From Serinibacter arcticus (GTDB taxonomy: Bacteria > Actinomycetota > Actinomycetes > Actinomycetales > Beutenbergiaceae): a DNA stretch of 64,000 bases. The notes beneath the pieces were generated by a model that had not been told where the DNA came from, made no database searches, and was given only the letters and a program-made list of their open reading frames with translations. This document shows, piece after piece, positions 27,899 to 37,900 of this stretch. The stretch covers positions 310,001 to 374,000 of the forward strand of contig NZ_RHPJ01000003.1 in NCBI RefSeq assembly GCF_004786095.1. The letters run 5' to 3'. The number at the start of each line of letters is the position of its first letter. Within the stretch, counting starts at the first letter, position 1. A program made the translations under genes and the position numbers.

Positions 27899-28542
27899 GG
27901 CCGACCCGCGGCCGGTCGATGGGTGCCGTCACGCTGACGGCCGTCGCGACCTTCGCGCTCGCCGCGCTGCCGTGGTTCAGCGCCCCGGTCGACTCGGTGC
28001 AGGGACGCGTGGAGGTAGTCGTCGCGGGCACCGGTGCCTCGCCGATCCTCGGGGCCCTGATCCTCGTCGTGGCCGCCGGGCTCGTCGCCTACCTGCTCGC
28101 GCGCGGCGTGCTGGCCAGGGTCGTCGCGGGCGTGCTCGCGCTCGCCGGGGTCGGCGTCGTCGCCGCGTGCGTGTCCGCCCTGCTCGACCCCGTCACCCCA
28201 CTGGCACGGCTCGCCGCCGAGACCAGCGGCGTGCCGGAGCTCGCGGGCGAGGTCTCGCGGACGCCGTGGGGCGTCGTGGCCGCGGGCGCTGCCGTGCTGC
28301 TCGCGCTGTCCGGGGTGGCCCTCGCCCTCGCGCCGCCGGCCGTGGCCGGGCGCAGCCGGTACGAGCGACCCGCCTCGAGCGGCACCTCGTCCGGCACCGC
28401 ACCCGGCGCGACGGCGGAGGGCGCGGTCCCGCCGTCCGCCCCGGTCGAGCGCTCCTCCGGTGCCACCGACACGCCCGCGGCACGCGCCGCGCAGGTCGAC
28501 GACTGGGACGCCCTGACGCGCGGGGAGGACCCGACGCGCTGA
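27895..28542 (+). CDS. Trp biosynthesis-associated membrane protein (TIGR02234 family)
   Basis: 215 residues. Four hydrophobic segments (roughly 13-30, 49-66, 70-92 and 125-148) with a periplasmic loop after the first containing WFSAPVDSVQGRVEVVVAG, and a Ser/Thr/Ala-rich cytosolic tail. The family is found next to trpE in actinobacteria but has no proven activity. It overlaps the trpE stop codon, so it is made with it. Transport or sensing of an aromatic compound is a guess from location only. Confidence 0.85.
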   Translation: MRPTRGRSMGAVTLTAVATFALAALPWFSAPVDSVQGRVEVVVAGTGASPILGALILVVAAGLVAYLLARGVLARVVAGVLALAGVGVVAACVSALLDPVTPLARLAAETSGVPELAGEVSRTPWGVVAAGAAVLLALSGVALALAPPAVAGRSRYERPASSGTSSGTAPGATAEGAVPPSAPVERSSGATDTPAARAAQVDDWDALTRGEDPTR

Positions 28543-28568
28543 TCGCGTCCCCGGGCGGGGGCTCCCAC

Positions 28569-28574
28569 TACGAT
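28569..28574 (+). promoter_or_regulatory. -10 box TACGAT upstream of the HGxxPAAW-type gene
   Basis: TACGAT lies 51 nt before GTG 28626, predicting a short leader of about 45 nt that includes GGAG at 28617-28620. Confidence 0.4.
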
Positions 28575-28625
28575 GGAGGCGGACCTTTCCTGCGGACGAC
28601 GTTCCGCCAGACACCTGGAGCACCC

Positions 28626-29003
28626 GTGGCCCACCGCGACCTGGTTCTCATCCACCCCGAGGGTGACAAGCTGCCCCCCGCCTCGCCGTTCCACAACGAG
28701 GGGCGCACGCCCGCGGGCTGGCTCGTCTGCTACGGCCTGATGATCGGCTCCGCCATCCTCGGCGCCGGGATGATCGCCGCGATCATGCCGCTCGTCTGGG
28801 CCGGTGGGATCGTCATCGCCCTCGTGCTCGTCGCCGGGGTCGCGCTCCGCGCGGCCGGTCTCGGCCAGCCCGCGCCGGAGCCCGCCGACCACGCGAAGGC
28901 GGGGGAGGCGAAGGCCGAGCACGCCGAGGCCGAGCACTCCTCGACGTCCCCCAGGAGCAAGGGCCGCAACGGCGGCGCCGACCTCACGAACGCCTCGCGT
29001 TGA
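28626..29003 (+). CDS. HGxxPAAW-type small membrane protein
   Basis: 125 residues from a GTG with GGAG upstream. A short N-terminal stretch ending in HNEGRTPAGW corresponds to the family's HGxxPAAW motif, here with a changed first Gly. Two hydrophobic segments (about 33-52 and 58-75) and a charged Lys/Glu/His tail with AKAGEAKAEHAEAEH follow. This family sits in the trp gene neighbourhood of many actinobacteria, and its function is unknown. The stop overlaps the next gene's TTG start. Confidence 0.8.
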   Translation: MAHRDLVLIHPEGDKLPPASPFHNEGRTPAGWLVCYGLMIGSAILGAGMIAAIMPLVWAGGIVIALVLVAGVALRAAGLGQPAPEPADHAKAGEAKAEHAEAEHSSTSPRSKGRNGGADLTNASR

Positions 29004-29509
29004 GCTACCCGCCGCGGCAGGGCGACGAGCCCGACGACGTCCCCCCGCGGTACGGCACGCCCGACCCGTACGCGATTCCCGACCCCTCCGCCCACGACGC
29101 CGGGACGGGCGGCTACGGCGTCCCCGAGGTTCCCGGTCCTCCCGGGTCCTACGGCTCGCCGCCCCCGCTGCCGCCGACGACGCCGTCTGGCTACGGACCG
29201 TACGGCGGCCAGCCTCCGTACGGCGGCCAGCCCCCGTACGGCGTGCAGGGTCCGTACGCGCGCGGACCGGTCGGCTTCCCGCCGCCCAACCACCTCGTGT
29301 GGGCGATCCTGACCACGTTCCTGTGCTGCATCCCGATCGGCGTCGTCTCGATCGTCTTCGGGTCGCAGGTCTCCTCGAAGTGGGCGGCGGGGGACCTGGA
29401 GGGTGCGCGCCGGGCGTCGGCGAACGCTCGGACGTGGGCGATCGTCTCCGCCGTCTGCGGCGCCGTCTTCTGGGTGTTCGCGATCGCGTCGGGAGTCACC
29501 GGCTCCTGA
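29000..29509 (+). CDS. CD225/dispanin domain membrane protein
   Basis: 169 residues from a TTG overlapping the previous stop (TTGA). The first 95 residues are Pro/Gly/Tyr-rich and contain the repeats YGGQPPYGGQPPYGVQ. Then comes a CD225/dispanin domain: PPNHLVWAILTTFLCCIPIG, SIVFGSQVSSKWAAGDLEGA and ARTWAIVSAV. Dispanins have an intramembrane helix and a transmembrane helix, and bacterial members are uncharacterised. The TTG start implies modest translation. Confidence 0.85.
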   Translation: MSYPPRQGDEPDDVPPRYGTPDPYAIPDPSAHDAGTGGYGVPEVPGPPGSYGSPPPLPPTTPSGYGPYGGQPPYGGQPPYGVQGPYARGPVGFPPPNHLVWAILTTFLCCIPIGVVSIVFGSQVSSKWAAGDLEGARRASANARTWAIVSAVCGAVFWVFAIASGVTGS

Positions 29510-29561
29510 GAGCCGCTGACGGGCCCGCGAGCCCGGCCCCCGCCCGCCAGGTCCGCGACAG

Positions 29562-29567
29562 TAGGCT
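29562..29567 (+). promoter_or_regulatory. -10 box TAGGCT upstream of the DUF4190-type gene
   Basis: TAGGCT lies 73 nt before GTG 29641. The leader contains two direct copies of CTCGACGTCCGC (from about 29592 and 29607). Confidence 0.4.
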
Positions 29568-29640
29568 CGACCGCGAACCGGTCCCTCCGGTCTCGACGTC
29601 CGCCACCTCGACGTCCGCGAACCGACGCCAAGGAGAACCT

Positions 29641-30213
29641 GTGTCCTACCCCCCGCCCCCCTCGAACGGCTCTGACGACCAGCCCGACGGCGAGCCCCGC
29701 TACGGCGCACGTCTCCCCGAGGGCCAGCAGCCCTCGTCGCAGCAGCCGCCGCAGTACGGCGCACCGTCCGAGGGCTTCGGCTCCCCGGTGCCCCCGCCCG
29801 CGAACCCCTACGGCGGCGCGCAGCCCGGCTCCGAGCAGCAGCTCGGTGGCCCGCCCCCGTTCCAGCAGCAGCCCTACGGCGGCCAGCCCGGTTTCGGCGG
29901 CCCCTCGCCCTACGCGGGTGGTTCCGGCACCAACCCGACGCAGCGCAACGCGCTCGGCATCACCGCCCTGGTGCTGGGCATCCTCTCGGTCGTGCTGTTC
30001 TGCACCACCTGGGTCGCGACCCTGATCGGCATCGGCGCGGTCGTCGTCGGCTTCTTCGGGCTCAGCGCCGCGAAGAAGGGGATCGCCTCGAACCGGGGTC
30101 TCAGCCTGACGGGCGTCATCCTGGGCTTCGTGGGCATCGTGGCCAGCATCATCACCCTCGTCGTGGTGCTGCAGAGCCCCGAGTTCGCCGAGATGATGCG
30201 CGACTTCAGCTGA
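29641..30213 (+). CDS. DUF4190 domain membrane protein with Gln/Pro/Gly-rich N-terminus
   Basis: 190 residues from a GTG with AAGGAGAA 3-10 nt upstream. Residues 1-100 are low-complexity (Pro, Gln, Gly, Tyr) with PYGGQPGFGG-type repeats. Residues 105-185 form two hydrophobic hairpins (ALGITALVLGILSVVLF and LTGVILGFVGIVASIITLVV) joined by a Gly/Lys-rich loop, typical of DUF4190. The disordered N-terminus resembles the preceding CD225 protein, so the two may act together. Function unknown. Confidence 0.8.
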   Translation: MSYPPPPSNGSDDQPDGEPRYGARLPEGQQPSSQQPPQYGAPSEGFGSPVPPPANPYGGAQPGSEQQLGGPPPFQQQPYGGQPGFGGPSPYAGGSGTNPTQRNALGITALVLGILSVVLFCTTWVATLIGIGAVVVGFFGLSAAKKGIASNRGLSLTGVILGFVGIVASIITLVVVLQSPEFAEMMRDFS

Positions 30214-30235
30214 TCGACCTCACGTCGAGGACCCC

Positions 30236-30685
30236 GTGACCGCGCCCCGCCCCACCGCCACCCCCGCCGACGCCCAGCGTCGCGGGGGTGGTTCGTGGTG
30301 GCTGCCGCTCGGTCTCGGCGGGGTCGCGCTCGGCGGGGCGGTGCTGCTCGCGCTGCGCTCCCCGCACGTGGCGGGCAGCTACGGCTTCTGCCCCAGTGCG
30401 CTGCTCGGTCTGGCGTGCCCGGGGTGCGGCGGTCTGCGCGGCACGTACGAGCTGGTGCACGGCGACGTCGCTGCCGCCTGGTCGTACAACCCCCTGGTCG
30501 TGCTGGGCGCGCCCGTGCTGCTGGCGCTGCTCGCACGGTGGTTCAGGGACGCCGCGCGGGGTGAGGCGCCGTGGAGCCCGCCGACGTGGGCAGCGGTGAC
30601 CCTCGCCGTCGGGCTCGGTGCGTTCTGGGCGCTGCGCAACGTCCCCCTGCTCAGCCCCTACCTCGGGCCGCTCGCGATCCCGTGA
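30236..30685 (+). CDS. DUF2752 membrane protein
   Basis: 149 residues. The family motif [18 protein letters not shown] is followed by a Gly/Asp/Val helix ([18 protein letters not shown]). There are three hydrophobic segments. The paired Cys residues suggest metal or redox chemistry at the membrane, but nothing has been shown for the family. It lies between the DUF4190 gene and trpC, 22 bp after the former. Confidence 0.85.
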   Translation: MTAPRPTATPADAQRRGGGSWWLPLGLGGVALGGAVLLALRSPHVAGSYGFCPSALLGLACPGCGGLRGTYELVHGDVAAAWSYNPLVVLGAPVLLALLARWFRDAARGEAPWSPPTWAAVTLAVGLGAFWALRNVPLLSPYLGPLAIP

Positions 30686-30752
30686 CCGCACCGGGCGCCG
30701 CCGCGCCGGTGCGGCGCGGCGGACCGTGGCGTCGGAGCCCCCGCGCTGGGCC

Positions 30753-30758
30753 TACCCT
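30753..30758 (+). promoter_or_regulatory. -10 box TACCCT for trpC
   Basis: TACCCT lies 27 nt before GTG 30786, with GGAGGG between them as ribosome binding site. It would give trpC-trpB-trpA a promoter separate from trpE. Confidence 0.4.
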
Positions 30759-30785
30759 GGTGCACAGCAAACGGAGGGAACCGTC

Positions 30786-31598
30786 GTGACCGTGCTCGAG
30801 GAGATCGTCGCCGGCGTCCAGGAGGACGTGGCAGCCAGGAAGGCCGTCACGAGCCTCGACGCCCTGAAGGAACGTGCCGCGTCGCTGCCGCACGCCAAGA
30901 GCTGCTACGACCGGCTGAAGGTCGCCGAGGCCGTGCAGGTCATCGCGGAGATCAAGCGCGCGAGCCCCAGCAAGGGCGACCTGTCGCCGATCCCGGACCC
31001 GGGTGCGCTCGCCGCGTCCTACGAGTCCGGCGGCGCCGCCGTCATCTCCGTGCTGACCGAGGAGCGTCGCTTCAAGGGGAGCCTGGCGGATCTCGACGCC
31101 GTGCGCGCCGCCGTCGACGTCCCCGTCCTGCGCAAGGACTTCGTCGTCACGCCGTACCAGATCTGGGAGGCGCGCGCCCACGGCGCCGATCTCGTGCTGC
31201 TGATCGTCGCCGCGCTCGAGCAGACCGTGCTGACCTCGTTCGTCGAGCGCATCCACTCCCTCGGGATGTCGGCCCTCGTCGAGGCGCACAACGCCGAGGA
31301 GGCCCGGCGGGCGGTCGACGCCGGCGCCCGGATCGTCGGCATCAACGCGCGCGACCTCCGCACGCTCGAGGTCGACCGCGCGACGTTCGCGGCCGTCGTC
31401 GACGTCCTCCCCGACCACGTGGCCAAGATCGCCGAGTCCGCCGTGCGCGGACCGCACGACGTCATGGAGCACGCGAGGGCCGGCGCTGATGCGGTGCTCG
31501 TCGGCGAGACGCTGGTGCGCTCGGGCGACCCGCGCGCCGCCGTCGCCGACCTCGTCGCCGCCGGGGCCCACCCGGCACTGCGCGCGCTGCGCCACTAG
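30786..31598 (+). CDS. trpC: Indole-3-glycerol phosphate synthase
   Basis: 270 residues from a GTG preceded by GGAGGG. Closes the indole ring in tryptophan synthesis. (beta/alpha)8 barrel with [13 protein letters not shown] (Glu55 and catalytic Lys57), LRKDFV with the second active-site Lys, NARDL and [11 protein letters not shown]. Monofunctional; no TrpF domain is attached. trpB starts 129 bp downstream. Confidence 0.96.
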   Translation: MTVLEEIVAGVQEDVAARKAVTSLDALKERAASLPHAKSCYDRLKVAEAVQVIAEIKRASPSKGDLSPIPDPGALAASYESGGAAVISVLTEERRFKGSLADLDAVRAAVDVPVLRKDFVVTPYQIWEARAHGADLVLLIVAALEQTVLTSFVERIHSLGMSALVEAHNAEEARRAVDAGARIVGINARDLRTLEVDRATFAAVVDVLPDHVAKIAESAVRGPHDVMEHARAGADAVLVGETLVRSGDPRAAVADLVAAGAHPALRALRH

Positions 31599-31727
31599 CC
31601 GGCAGCCACACCGACCTCGTCCGGGCCACCAGCCGTCCGGCGACACCGTCCGGCCACGCAGGTGACCGGCCGACCCCGACCCGGTCCACCGGGCGATCCA
31701 CCACGCAGGAAGGTTCCACGAGCTCTC

Positions 31728-33035
31728 GTGTCCACCAGCTCCAGCACGCCGCCCGCCACACCCGCCCCGCCGACCACGCCCCTGGCCGACGTCGCCGGTC
31801 CCTACTTCGGTGTCTTCGGTGGCCGATGGGTGCCCGAGGCACTCATCGCCGCGCTGGACGAGCTGACCGAGGTCTGGCAGAAGGCGCAGCTCGACCCGGA
31901 GTTCGTGACCGAGCTGCAGCGGCTGCAGCGCGAGTACGTGGGGCGCCCCTCCCCGCTGTCGGAGGCGCCGCGGTTCGCCGAGCGGATCGGTGGCGTCAGG
32001 GTCTTCCTCAAGCGCGAGGACCTCAACCACACCGGGTCGCACAAGATCAACAACGCGCTCGGGCAGGCGCTGCTCGTCAAGCGGATGGGCAAGACGCGAG
32101 TCATCGCCGAGACCGGAGCGGGCCAGCACGGTGTCGCCACCGCGACGGCGTGCGCCATGCTCGGCCTCGAGTGCATCGTCTACATGGGCGAGAAGGACAC
32201 CGAGCGGCAGGCGCTGAACGTCGCCCGGATGCGCCTGCTCGGCGCGACCGTCGTCCCCGTGACGATCGGGTCGCGCACGCTCAAGGACGCCGTCAACGAG
32301 GCGCTGCGCGACTGGGTCGCGAACGTCGAGACGACCCACTACCTCCTGGGCACCGCCGCCGGACCGCACCCGTTCCCGCAGATGGTCCGGGACTTCCAGC
32401 GCGTCATCGGCGAGGAGGCGCGCGAGCAGCTGCTCGAGCGCACGGGCCGGCTGCCGTCGGCGATCGCCGCGTGCGTCGGGGGTGGCTCCAACGCCATCGG
32501 CATCTTCAACGCCTTCCTCGACGAGGAGTCCGTCGCGCTCTACGGCTTCGAGGCCGGCGGCCACGGCAGCGCCGAGGGTGAGCACGCCGCGCGGTTCGCC
32601 GGCGGTTCGATCGGTGTCCTCCAGGGCGCCAAGAGCTACGTGCTGCACGACGAGGACGGTCAGATCCTCCCGACCGACTCGATCTCGGCCGGGCTGGACT
32701 ACGCCAGCGTCGGGCCGGAGCACGCCTGGTTGTACGACATCAAGCGGGTCACCTACCAGCCCGTCACGGACGCGCAGGCGATGGACGCGTTCCGGCTCCT
32801 CTGCCTGACCGAGGGCATCATCCCGGCCATCGAGAGCGCGCACGCCCTGGCCGGGGCCATCCGCGTCGCCGATCGGGTGAAGGAGTCCTACGCCGCCGGC
32901 GGTGGGGATCCCGACGAGCTGCCGATCATCCTGATCAACCTGTCCGGTCGCGGCGACAAGGACGTCGCGACGGCCGGGCGCTGGTTCGAGGTCCTCGACG
33001 TCGACGACGCCGAGGCCAAGGAGGGACGCGCGTGA
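31728..33035 (+). CDS. trpB: Tryptophan synthase beta chain
   Basis: 435 residues from GTG 31728. Condenses indole with serine using PLP. PLP Lys106 lies in [10 protein letters not shown], phosphate-binding GGGSNAIG is present, and [11 protein letters not shown] and AGPHP match the TrpA-dependent TrpB1 type. The N-terminal 20 residues are Thr/Pro-rich and probably disordered. The only purine-rich site (AGGAAGG at 31707-31713) is 14 nt from the GTG, which is distant. I saw no leader peptide or attenuator in the 129 bp before it. Overlaps trpA by GTGA. Confidence 0.96.
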   Translation: MSTSSSTPPATPAPPTTPLADVAGPYFGVFGGRWVPEALIAALDELTEVWQKAQLDPEFVTELQRLQREYVGRPSPLSEAPRFAERIGGVRVFLKREDLNHTGSHKINNALGQALLVKRMGKTRVIAETGAGQHGVATATACAMLGLECIVYMGEKDTERQALNVARMRLLGATVVPVTIGSRTLKDAVNEALRDWVANVETTHYLLGTAAGPHPFPQMVRDFQRVIGEEAREQLLERTGRLPSAIAACVGGGSNAIGIFNAFLDEESVALYGFEAGGHGSAEGEHAARFAGGSIGVLQGAKSYVLHDEDGQILPTDSISAGLDYASVGPEHAWLYDIKRVTYQPVTDAQAMDAFRLLCLTEGIIPAIESAHALAGAIRVADRVKESYAAGGGDPDELPIILINLSGRGDKDVATAGRWFEVLDVDDAEAKEGRA

Positions 33036-33838
33036 CCACCGTGACCAATCTGACGACGGGTGCGCGCATCGACGCCACCCGCGCCGAGAACCGTGCAGCG
33101 CTGGTCGGCTACCTGCCGCTCGGCTTCCCCGACCTGGACACGTCCGTCGCCGCGGCGCGGGCCATGGTGGAGGCGGGGGTCGACGTCGTCGAGCTCGGCC
33201 TGCCCTACACCGACCCGGTGCTCGACGGCCCCGTGATCCAGCACGCGGCCGAGCACGCGCTCGCCGGCGGGGTCCGCACGCGTGACGTGTTCGGCGCCGT
33301 CGAGCGGATCGCGCAGACCGGCGCCGCCGTCGCGGTCATGAGCTACTACAACCCGATCCTGCGCTACGGCGTCGAGAGGTTCGCGCGCGACCTGGCCGCC
33401 GCCGGGGGAGCGGGCCTGATCACGCCGGACCTCGTCCCCGACGAGGGCTCCGAGTGGATGACGGCCGCCGACGTCCACGGACTCGACCGGATCTTCCTCG
33501 TCGCGCCGAGCTCGACTCCGGAGCGGCTGGAGATGACCGCGGCAGCCAGTCGGGGCTTCGTCTACGCGGCGTCGGTGATGGGGGTGACGGGCACGCGCAC
33601 GAGCGTGGGCGACGCCGCCGAGCGGCTCGTGGCCGACACCCGCGCCGCGGGCGCCGAGCGGGTCTGCGTCGGTCTCGGCGTCTCGACGCCGGAGCAGGCC
33701 GCCGAGATCGCCACGTACGCCGACGGCGTCATCGTCGGGTCGGCCCTCGTGCGCGCCCTCGGCACGCAGGGTGATCTCGACGCGCTGCGGCGGACCGCCG
33801 CGGCCCTGGCGCAGGGTGTCCGGGGAGGACGGCGATGA
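33032..33838 (+). CDS. trpA: Tryptophan synthase alpha chain
   Basis: 268 residues. Cleaves indole-3-glycerol phosphate to indole, which tunnels to TrpB. Catalytic Glu54 and Asp65 lie in [18 protein letters not shown]. The usual PFSDP is here PYTDP, a mild variant. Phosphate-site sequences GVTGTR and GLGVSTPEQ are intact. Overlaps both trpB upstream and lgt downstream (ATGA), so the three are translationally coupled. Confidence 0.96.
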   Translation: MTTVTNLTTGARIDATRAENRAALVGYLPLGFPDLDTSVAAARAMVEAGVDVVELGLPYTDPVLDGPVIQHAAEHALAGGVRTRDVFGAVERIAQTGAAVAVMSYYNPILRYGVERFARDLAAAGGAGLITPDLVPDEGSEWMTAADVHGLDRIFLVAPSSTPERLEMTAAASRGFVYAASVMGVTGTRTSVGDAAERLVADTRAAGAERVCVGLGVSTPEQAAEIATYADGVIVGSALVRALGTQGDLDALRRTAAALAQGVRGGRR

Positions 33839-34830
33839 GCGCGATGGACAGGGTCACGACGCTGGCGGCCGGGATCCCCAGCCCGCCCGAGCACACCTGG
33901 CACCTCGGTCCGCTGCCCCTGCGCGCCTACGCGATCGCCATCCTGCTGGGCGGCGTGCTGGCGTACGTGATCCTCGTGCGGCGCTACCGGGAACGCGGCG
34001 GGCCGGAGGAGCAGATCGGCTCGGTCGTCGTGTGGGCCGTGGTGATGGGCATCATCGGCGCCCGGATCTACCACGTCATCACCTCGCCAGACGCGTACTT
34101 CGGTCCCGACGGCAACCTGGCCCGCATCCCCCTGATCTGGGAGGGCGGCCTCGGGATCTGGGGTGCGATCGCGCTCGGCGCCGTGGGCGCCTGGATCGGG
34201 CTCCGTCGCGCCGGACTGCGGTTCGCGCCGTTCGCCGACTCGCTCGCGCCCGGGCTCCTGGTCGCGCAGGCCGTCGGCCGCATCGGCAACTACTTCAACC
34301 AGGAGCTGTACGGCAGCGAGACCACGCTGCCGTGGGGTCTGCAGATCGACGCGTTCCCCGGGGTCCTGTTCCACCCGACCTTCCTGTACGAGCTGATCTG
34401 GAACCTGCTGGCCGCCGCCGTCCTGGTGTGGGTCGACCGCCGCTTCCGCCTCGGTCACGGCCGCGTGTTCCTGCTCTACGTCGTCCTGTACACGGCGGGC
34501 CGCGGCTTCATCGAGTCGCTCCGCATCGACGAGGCGCAGCTCATCGCCGGGCTCCGGCTGAACGTATGGACCTCGATCGTCGTCGGCGTCCTCGCGCTGG
34601 TCGCGTTCGTCGTCGTCGGACGGCGGCACCCGGGTCGCGACACGACCGTGTGGCTGCCGGGCCGTGCCCCGGAGGAGGTCGAGGCGGCGTCGCCCGGATC
34701 GAGCGCCACGGCGGCCTCCACCCTGGAGGAGGAGGACGTCGAGCCCGACGAGCTGGACCGCGTCAGGGACTCGGTCAGGGGCGACTCAGGGCCGCGTCCA
34801 GCACCTGGGCGCAGCACGACGGAAGAGTAA
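33835..34830 (+). CDS. lgt: Phosphatidylglycerol-prolipoprotein diacylglyceryl transferase
   Basis: 331 residues. An inner-membrane enzyme adding diacylglycerol to lipobox cysteines. The signature GRIGNYFNQELYG contains the essential Arg and Asn. HLGPLPLRAYAI and GGLGIWGAI with the conserved Gly and Trp are also present. Seven membrane segments are visible. A cytosolic tail of about 55 residues rich in Glu, Asp, Ser and Arg follows. Coupled to trpA, the usual actinobacterial arrangement. Several lipoproteins in this window (the livK-type and dpp binding proteins and the FKBP protein) would be substrates. Confidence 0.96.
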   Translation: MSAMDRVTTLAAGIPSPPEHTWHLGPLPLRAYAIAILLGGVLAYVILVRRYRERGGPEEQIGSVVVWAVVMGIIGARIYHVITSPDAYFGPDGNLARIPLIWEGGLGIWGAIALGAVGAWIGLRRAGLRFAPFADSLAPGLLVAQAVGRIGNYFNQELYGSETTLPWGLQIDAFPGVLFHPTFLYELIWNLLAAAVLVWVDRRFRLGHGRVFLLYVVLYTAGRGFIESLRIDEAQLIAGLRLNVWTSIVVGVLALVAFVVVGRRHPGRDTTVWLPGRAPEEVEAASPGSSATAASTLEEEDVEPDELDRVRDSVRGDSGPRPAPGRSTTEE

Positions 34831-34838
34831 AAGGCAGG

Positions 34839-34844
34839 TATATT
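34839..34844 (+). promoter_or_regulatory. Possible -10 box TATATT upstream of gltB
   Basis: TATATT sits in an unusually AT-rich patch (34826-34882) in otherwise very GC-rich DNA, about 85 nt before gltB. A second candidate TACTTT is at 34873-34878. I could not assign matching -35 boxes with normal spacing. Confidence 0.4.
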
Positions 34845-34891
34845 CTTGGACTTGTGGGCCGACGACGTCCCGTACTTTTCAGGCGTTGAGC

Positions 34892-34910
34892 TCCTGCCGA
34901 GGTGGCAGGA
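34892..34910 (+). promoter_or_regulatory. Leader hairpin before gltB
   Basis: TCCTGCC/GGCAGGA stem (7 bp) with a 5-nt loop, ending just before the purine-rich AAGTAAGGA that precedes ATG 34929. It would be near the ribosome binding region of the mRNA. Confidence 0.35.
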
Positions 34911-34928
34911 AGTAAGGACGGTCGCCGC

Positions 34929-37900
34929 ATGGTGAGAACGCAGTGGGCGCACGAGTCCGGCCAGGCCCTCACGGCCCCCGGCGAGACTGGGCTGTACCAC
35001 CCCGCAGACGAGCACGACGCCTGCGGCGTGGCCTTCGTCGCCACCATGCGTGGCACGCCGGGACGCGACATCGTCGACGCCGGTCTGACGGCCCTGCTCA
35101 ACCTTGACCACCGCGGCGCGGTCGGCGCCGAGGTGAACACCGGCGACGGCGCCGGCATCCTCACGCAGGTGCCCGACGCGTTCCTGCGCGACGTCATCGA
35201 CGCCGAGCTCCCGCCCGTGGGCAGCTACGCCATCGGCATGGCGTTCCTCCCGCAGGACGCCGACGAGGCGACCGCGGCCCAGCAGGCGATCGCCGCCGTC
35301 GTGGCCGACGAGGGTCTCGACCTCCTCGCGTGGCGCGACGTCCCCGTCGTCGTCGACCTCGTGGGCCCGTCGGCGCGCGCCAGCATGCCCACGTTCCGCC
35401 AGCTGGTCGTGGCGGGTCGGGACGACGACGGCGCGCCGCTGGCCGGCATCGACCTCGAGCGCCGCGCCTACCGCGTCCGCAAGCGCATCGAGCGCCAGCT
35501 CGAGATCTACCTCGCCTCGCTCTCCACGCGCACGGTGGTCTACAAGGGCATGCTGACGACGGCGCAGCTCGAGCCGTTCTTCCCCGACCTGTCCGACCCG
35601 CGCTACGCGAGCGAGCTCGCGCTCGTGCACTCGCGGTTCTCCACCAACACGTTCCCGTCCTGGCCGCTGGCGCAGCCGTTCCGCTCCATCGCGCACAACG
35701 GCGAGATCAACACGGTCAAGGGCAACCGCAACTGGATGGCGGCCCGCGAGGGCATGCTGCGCAGCGACGTGCTCGGCGACCTCGCCCCGCTCCTGCCGGT
35801 GGTCACCCCGGGCGCGAGCGACAGCCAGACGTTCGACGAGGTCGTGGAGCTCCTCCACCTCGGCGGCCGGTCGCTGCCGCACGCCGTCCTGATGATGATC
35901 CCGGAGGCGTGGGAGAACCACGCGACCATGGATCCCGCCCTCAAGGCGTTCTACGAGTACCACTCCACGCTCATGGAGCCGTGGGACGGGCCGGCCTGCC
36001 TGACGTTCACGGACGGCACCCTCATCGGCGCCGTCCTGGACCGCAACGGCCTGCGCCCCGGGCGCTACTGGGTCACGCAGGACGGTCTGGTCGTGCTCGC
36101 GTCCGAGGCCGGCGTGCTCGACATCGACCCCGCCACCGTCGTGAGCAAGGGCCGGCTCGAGCCCGGCAAGATGTTCCTGGTCGACACGGGTGCCGGCCGC
36201 ATCGTGGCCAACCACGAGGTCAAGGCCGCGCTGTCGGCCGAGCGTCCGTACGCGCAGTGGCTCGAGGAGCACGCCGTCTCGCTGGACCAGCTGCCCGACC
36301 GCGAGCACGTGCGCCACACCGCCGCCTCGGTGCTGCGCCGTCAGCGCACGTTCGGCTACACCGAGGAGGAGCTGCGCATCCTCCTGACCCCGATGGCGAC
36401 CAACGCGGCCGAGCCGCTGGGCGCGATGGGGACGGACACGCCGATCGCCGTCCTGTCCGGGCGTCCGCGGATGCTGTTCGACTACTTCACGCAGATGTTC
36501 GCGCAGGTGACCAACCCGCCGCTGGACGCCATCCGCGAGGAGCTCGTCACGTCGCTCGGCGGCGCGATCGGTCCCGAGCCGAACCTGCTGCAGGACACGC
36601 CGCTGCACGCGCGCAAGCTCGTGCTGCCGTTCCCGGTGCTCGACAACGACCAGCTCGCCAAGATCGTCAAGGTCGACCGCGACCCCGACATGATCGGCAA
36701 GTTCCGCTCCGTCGTCGTGCGCGGCACCTACCGCGTCGCGGGCGGCGAGGACGCGCTGCGTGAGCGGCTGACCGAGATCTGCGCCCAGGTCGACCGCGCC
36801 GTCGCGAACGGTGCGAGCTTCCTGGTGCTGTCCGACCGCAACTCCGACCAGGAGCACGCACCGATCCCGTCGCTGCTCCTGCTCTCGGCCGTCCACCACC
36901 ACACGCTGCGCAAGCACACCCGCACGCAGATCTCGCTCGTGGTCGAGGCGGGTGACGTGCGCGAGGTGCACCACGTCGCGCTCCTGATCGGCTACGGCGC
37001 GGCCGCGGTCAACCCCTACCTCGCGATGGAGTCGGTCGAGGAGCTCGCGCGCTCCGGCTACGTCTCGGTCTCGCCCGAGAAGGCTGTCGCCAACCTCATC
37101 AAGGGCCTCGGCAAGGGCGTCCTGAAGGTCATGAGCAAGATGGGGATCTCCACGATCTCCTCCTACCGCGGTGCCCAGGTGTTCGAGGCCGTCGGCCTGA
37201 GCCACGAGCTCGTCGACGCCTACTTCACGGGCACCACGTCGCGCCTCAGCGGCATCGGGCTCGACGTGGTCGCCGCCGAGGTCGCCGCGCGGCACGCCGT
37301 CGCCTACCCGCCGTCGGGCAACCAGGTGGCCCACCAGCACCTCGACGTCGGCGGCGAGTACCAGTGGCGCCGCGGCGGTGAGGAGCACCTGTTCGACCCC
37401 GAGACGGTCTTCCGGCTCCAGCACGCCACGCGCGAGCGTCGCTACGACATCTTCCGCAAGTACACCGACCGGGTGAACGACGCCTCCACGCGGCTGATGA
37501 CGCTGCGCGGTCTCCTGCGCCTGTCCTCCGACCGCCCGAGCATCCCGATCGACGAGGTCGAGCCGATCGAGTCGATCGTCACGCGCTTCAACACGGGCGC
37601 GATGTCCTACGGGTCCATCTCGCAGGAGACGCACGAGACGCTCGCGATCGCGATGAACCGCCTCGGCGGGCGCTCCAACACGGGAGAGGGCGGCGAGCAG
37701 ACCGACCGCCTGCACGACCCCGAGCGCCGCAGCAAGGTCAAGCAGATCGCGTCCGGCCGCTTCGGCGTGACGGCGGAGTACCTGACCAACGCGGACGACC
37801 TGCAGATCAAGCTCGCGCAGGGCGCCAAGCCCGGCGAGGGCGGCCAGCTGCCCGGCAACAAGGTCTACCCGTGGGTCGCCAGCACGCGGCACTCCACGCC

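Noticed and set aside
31599-31727. Tryptophan attenuator or leader peptide before trpB
   Set aside because: No short ORF with Trp codons and no alternative hairpins visible in the 129 bp.
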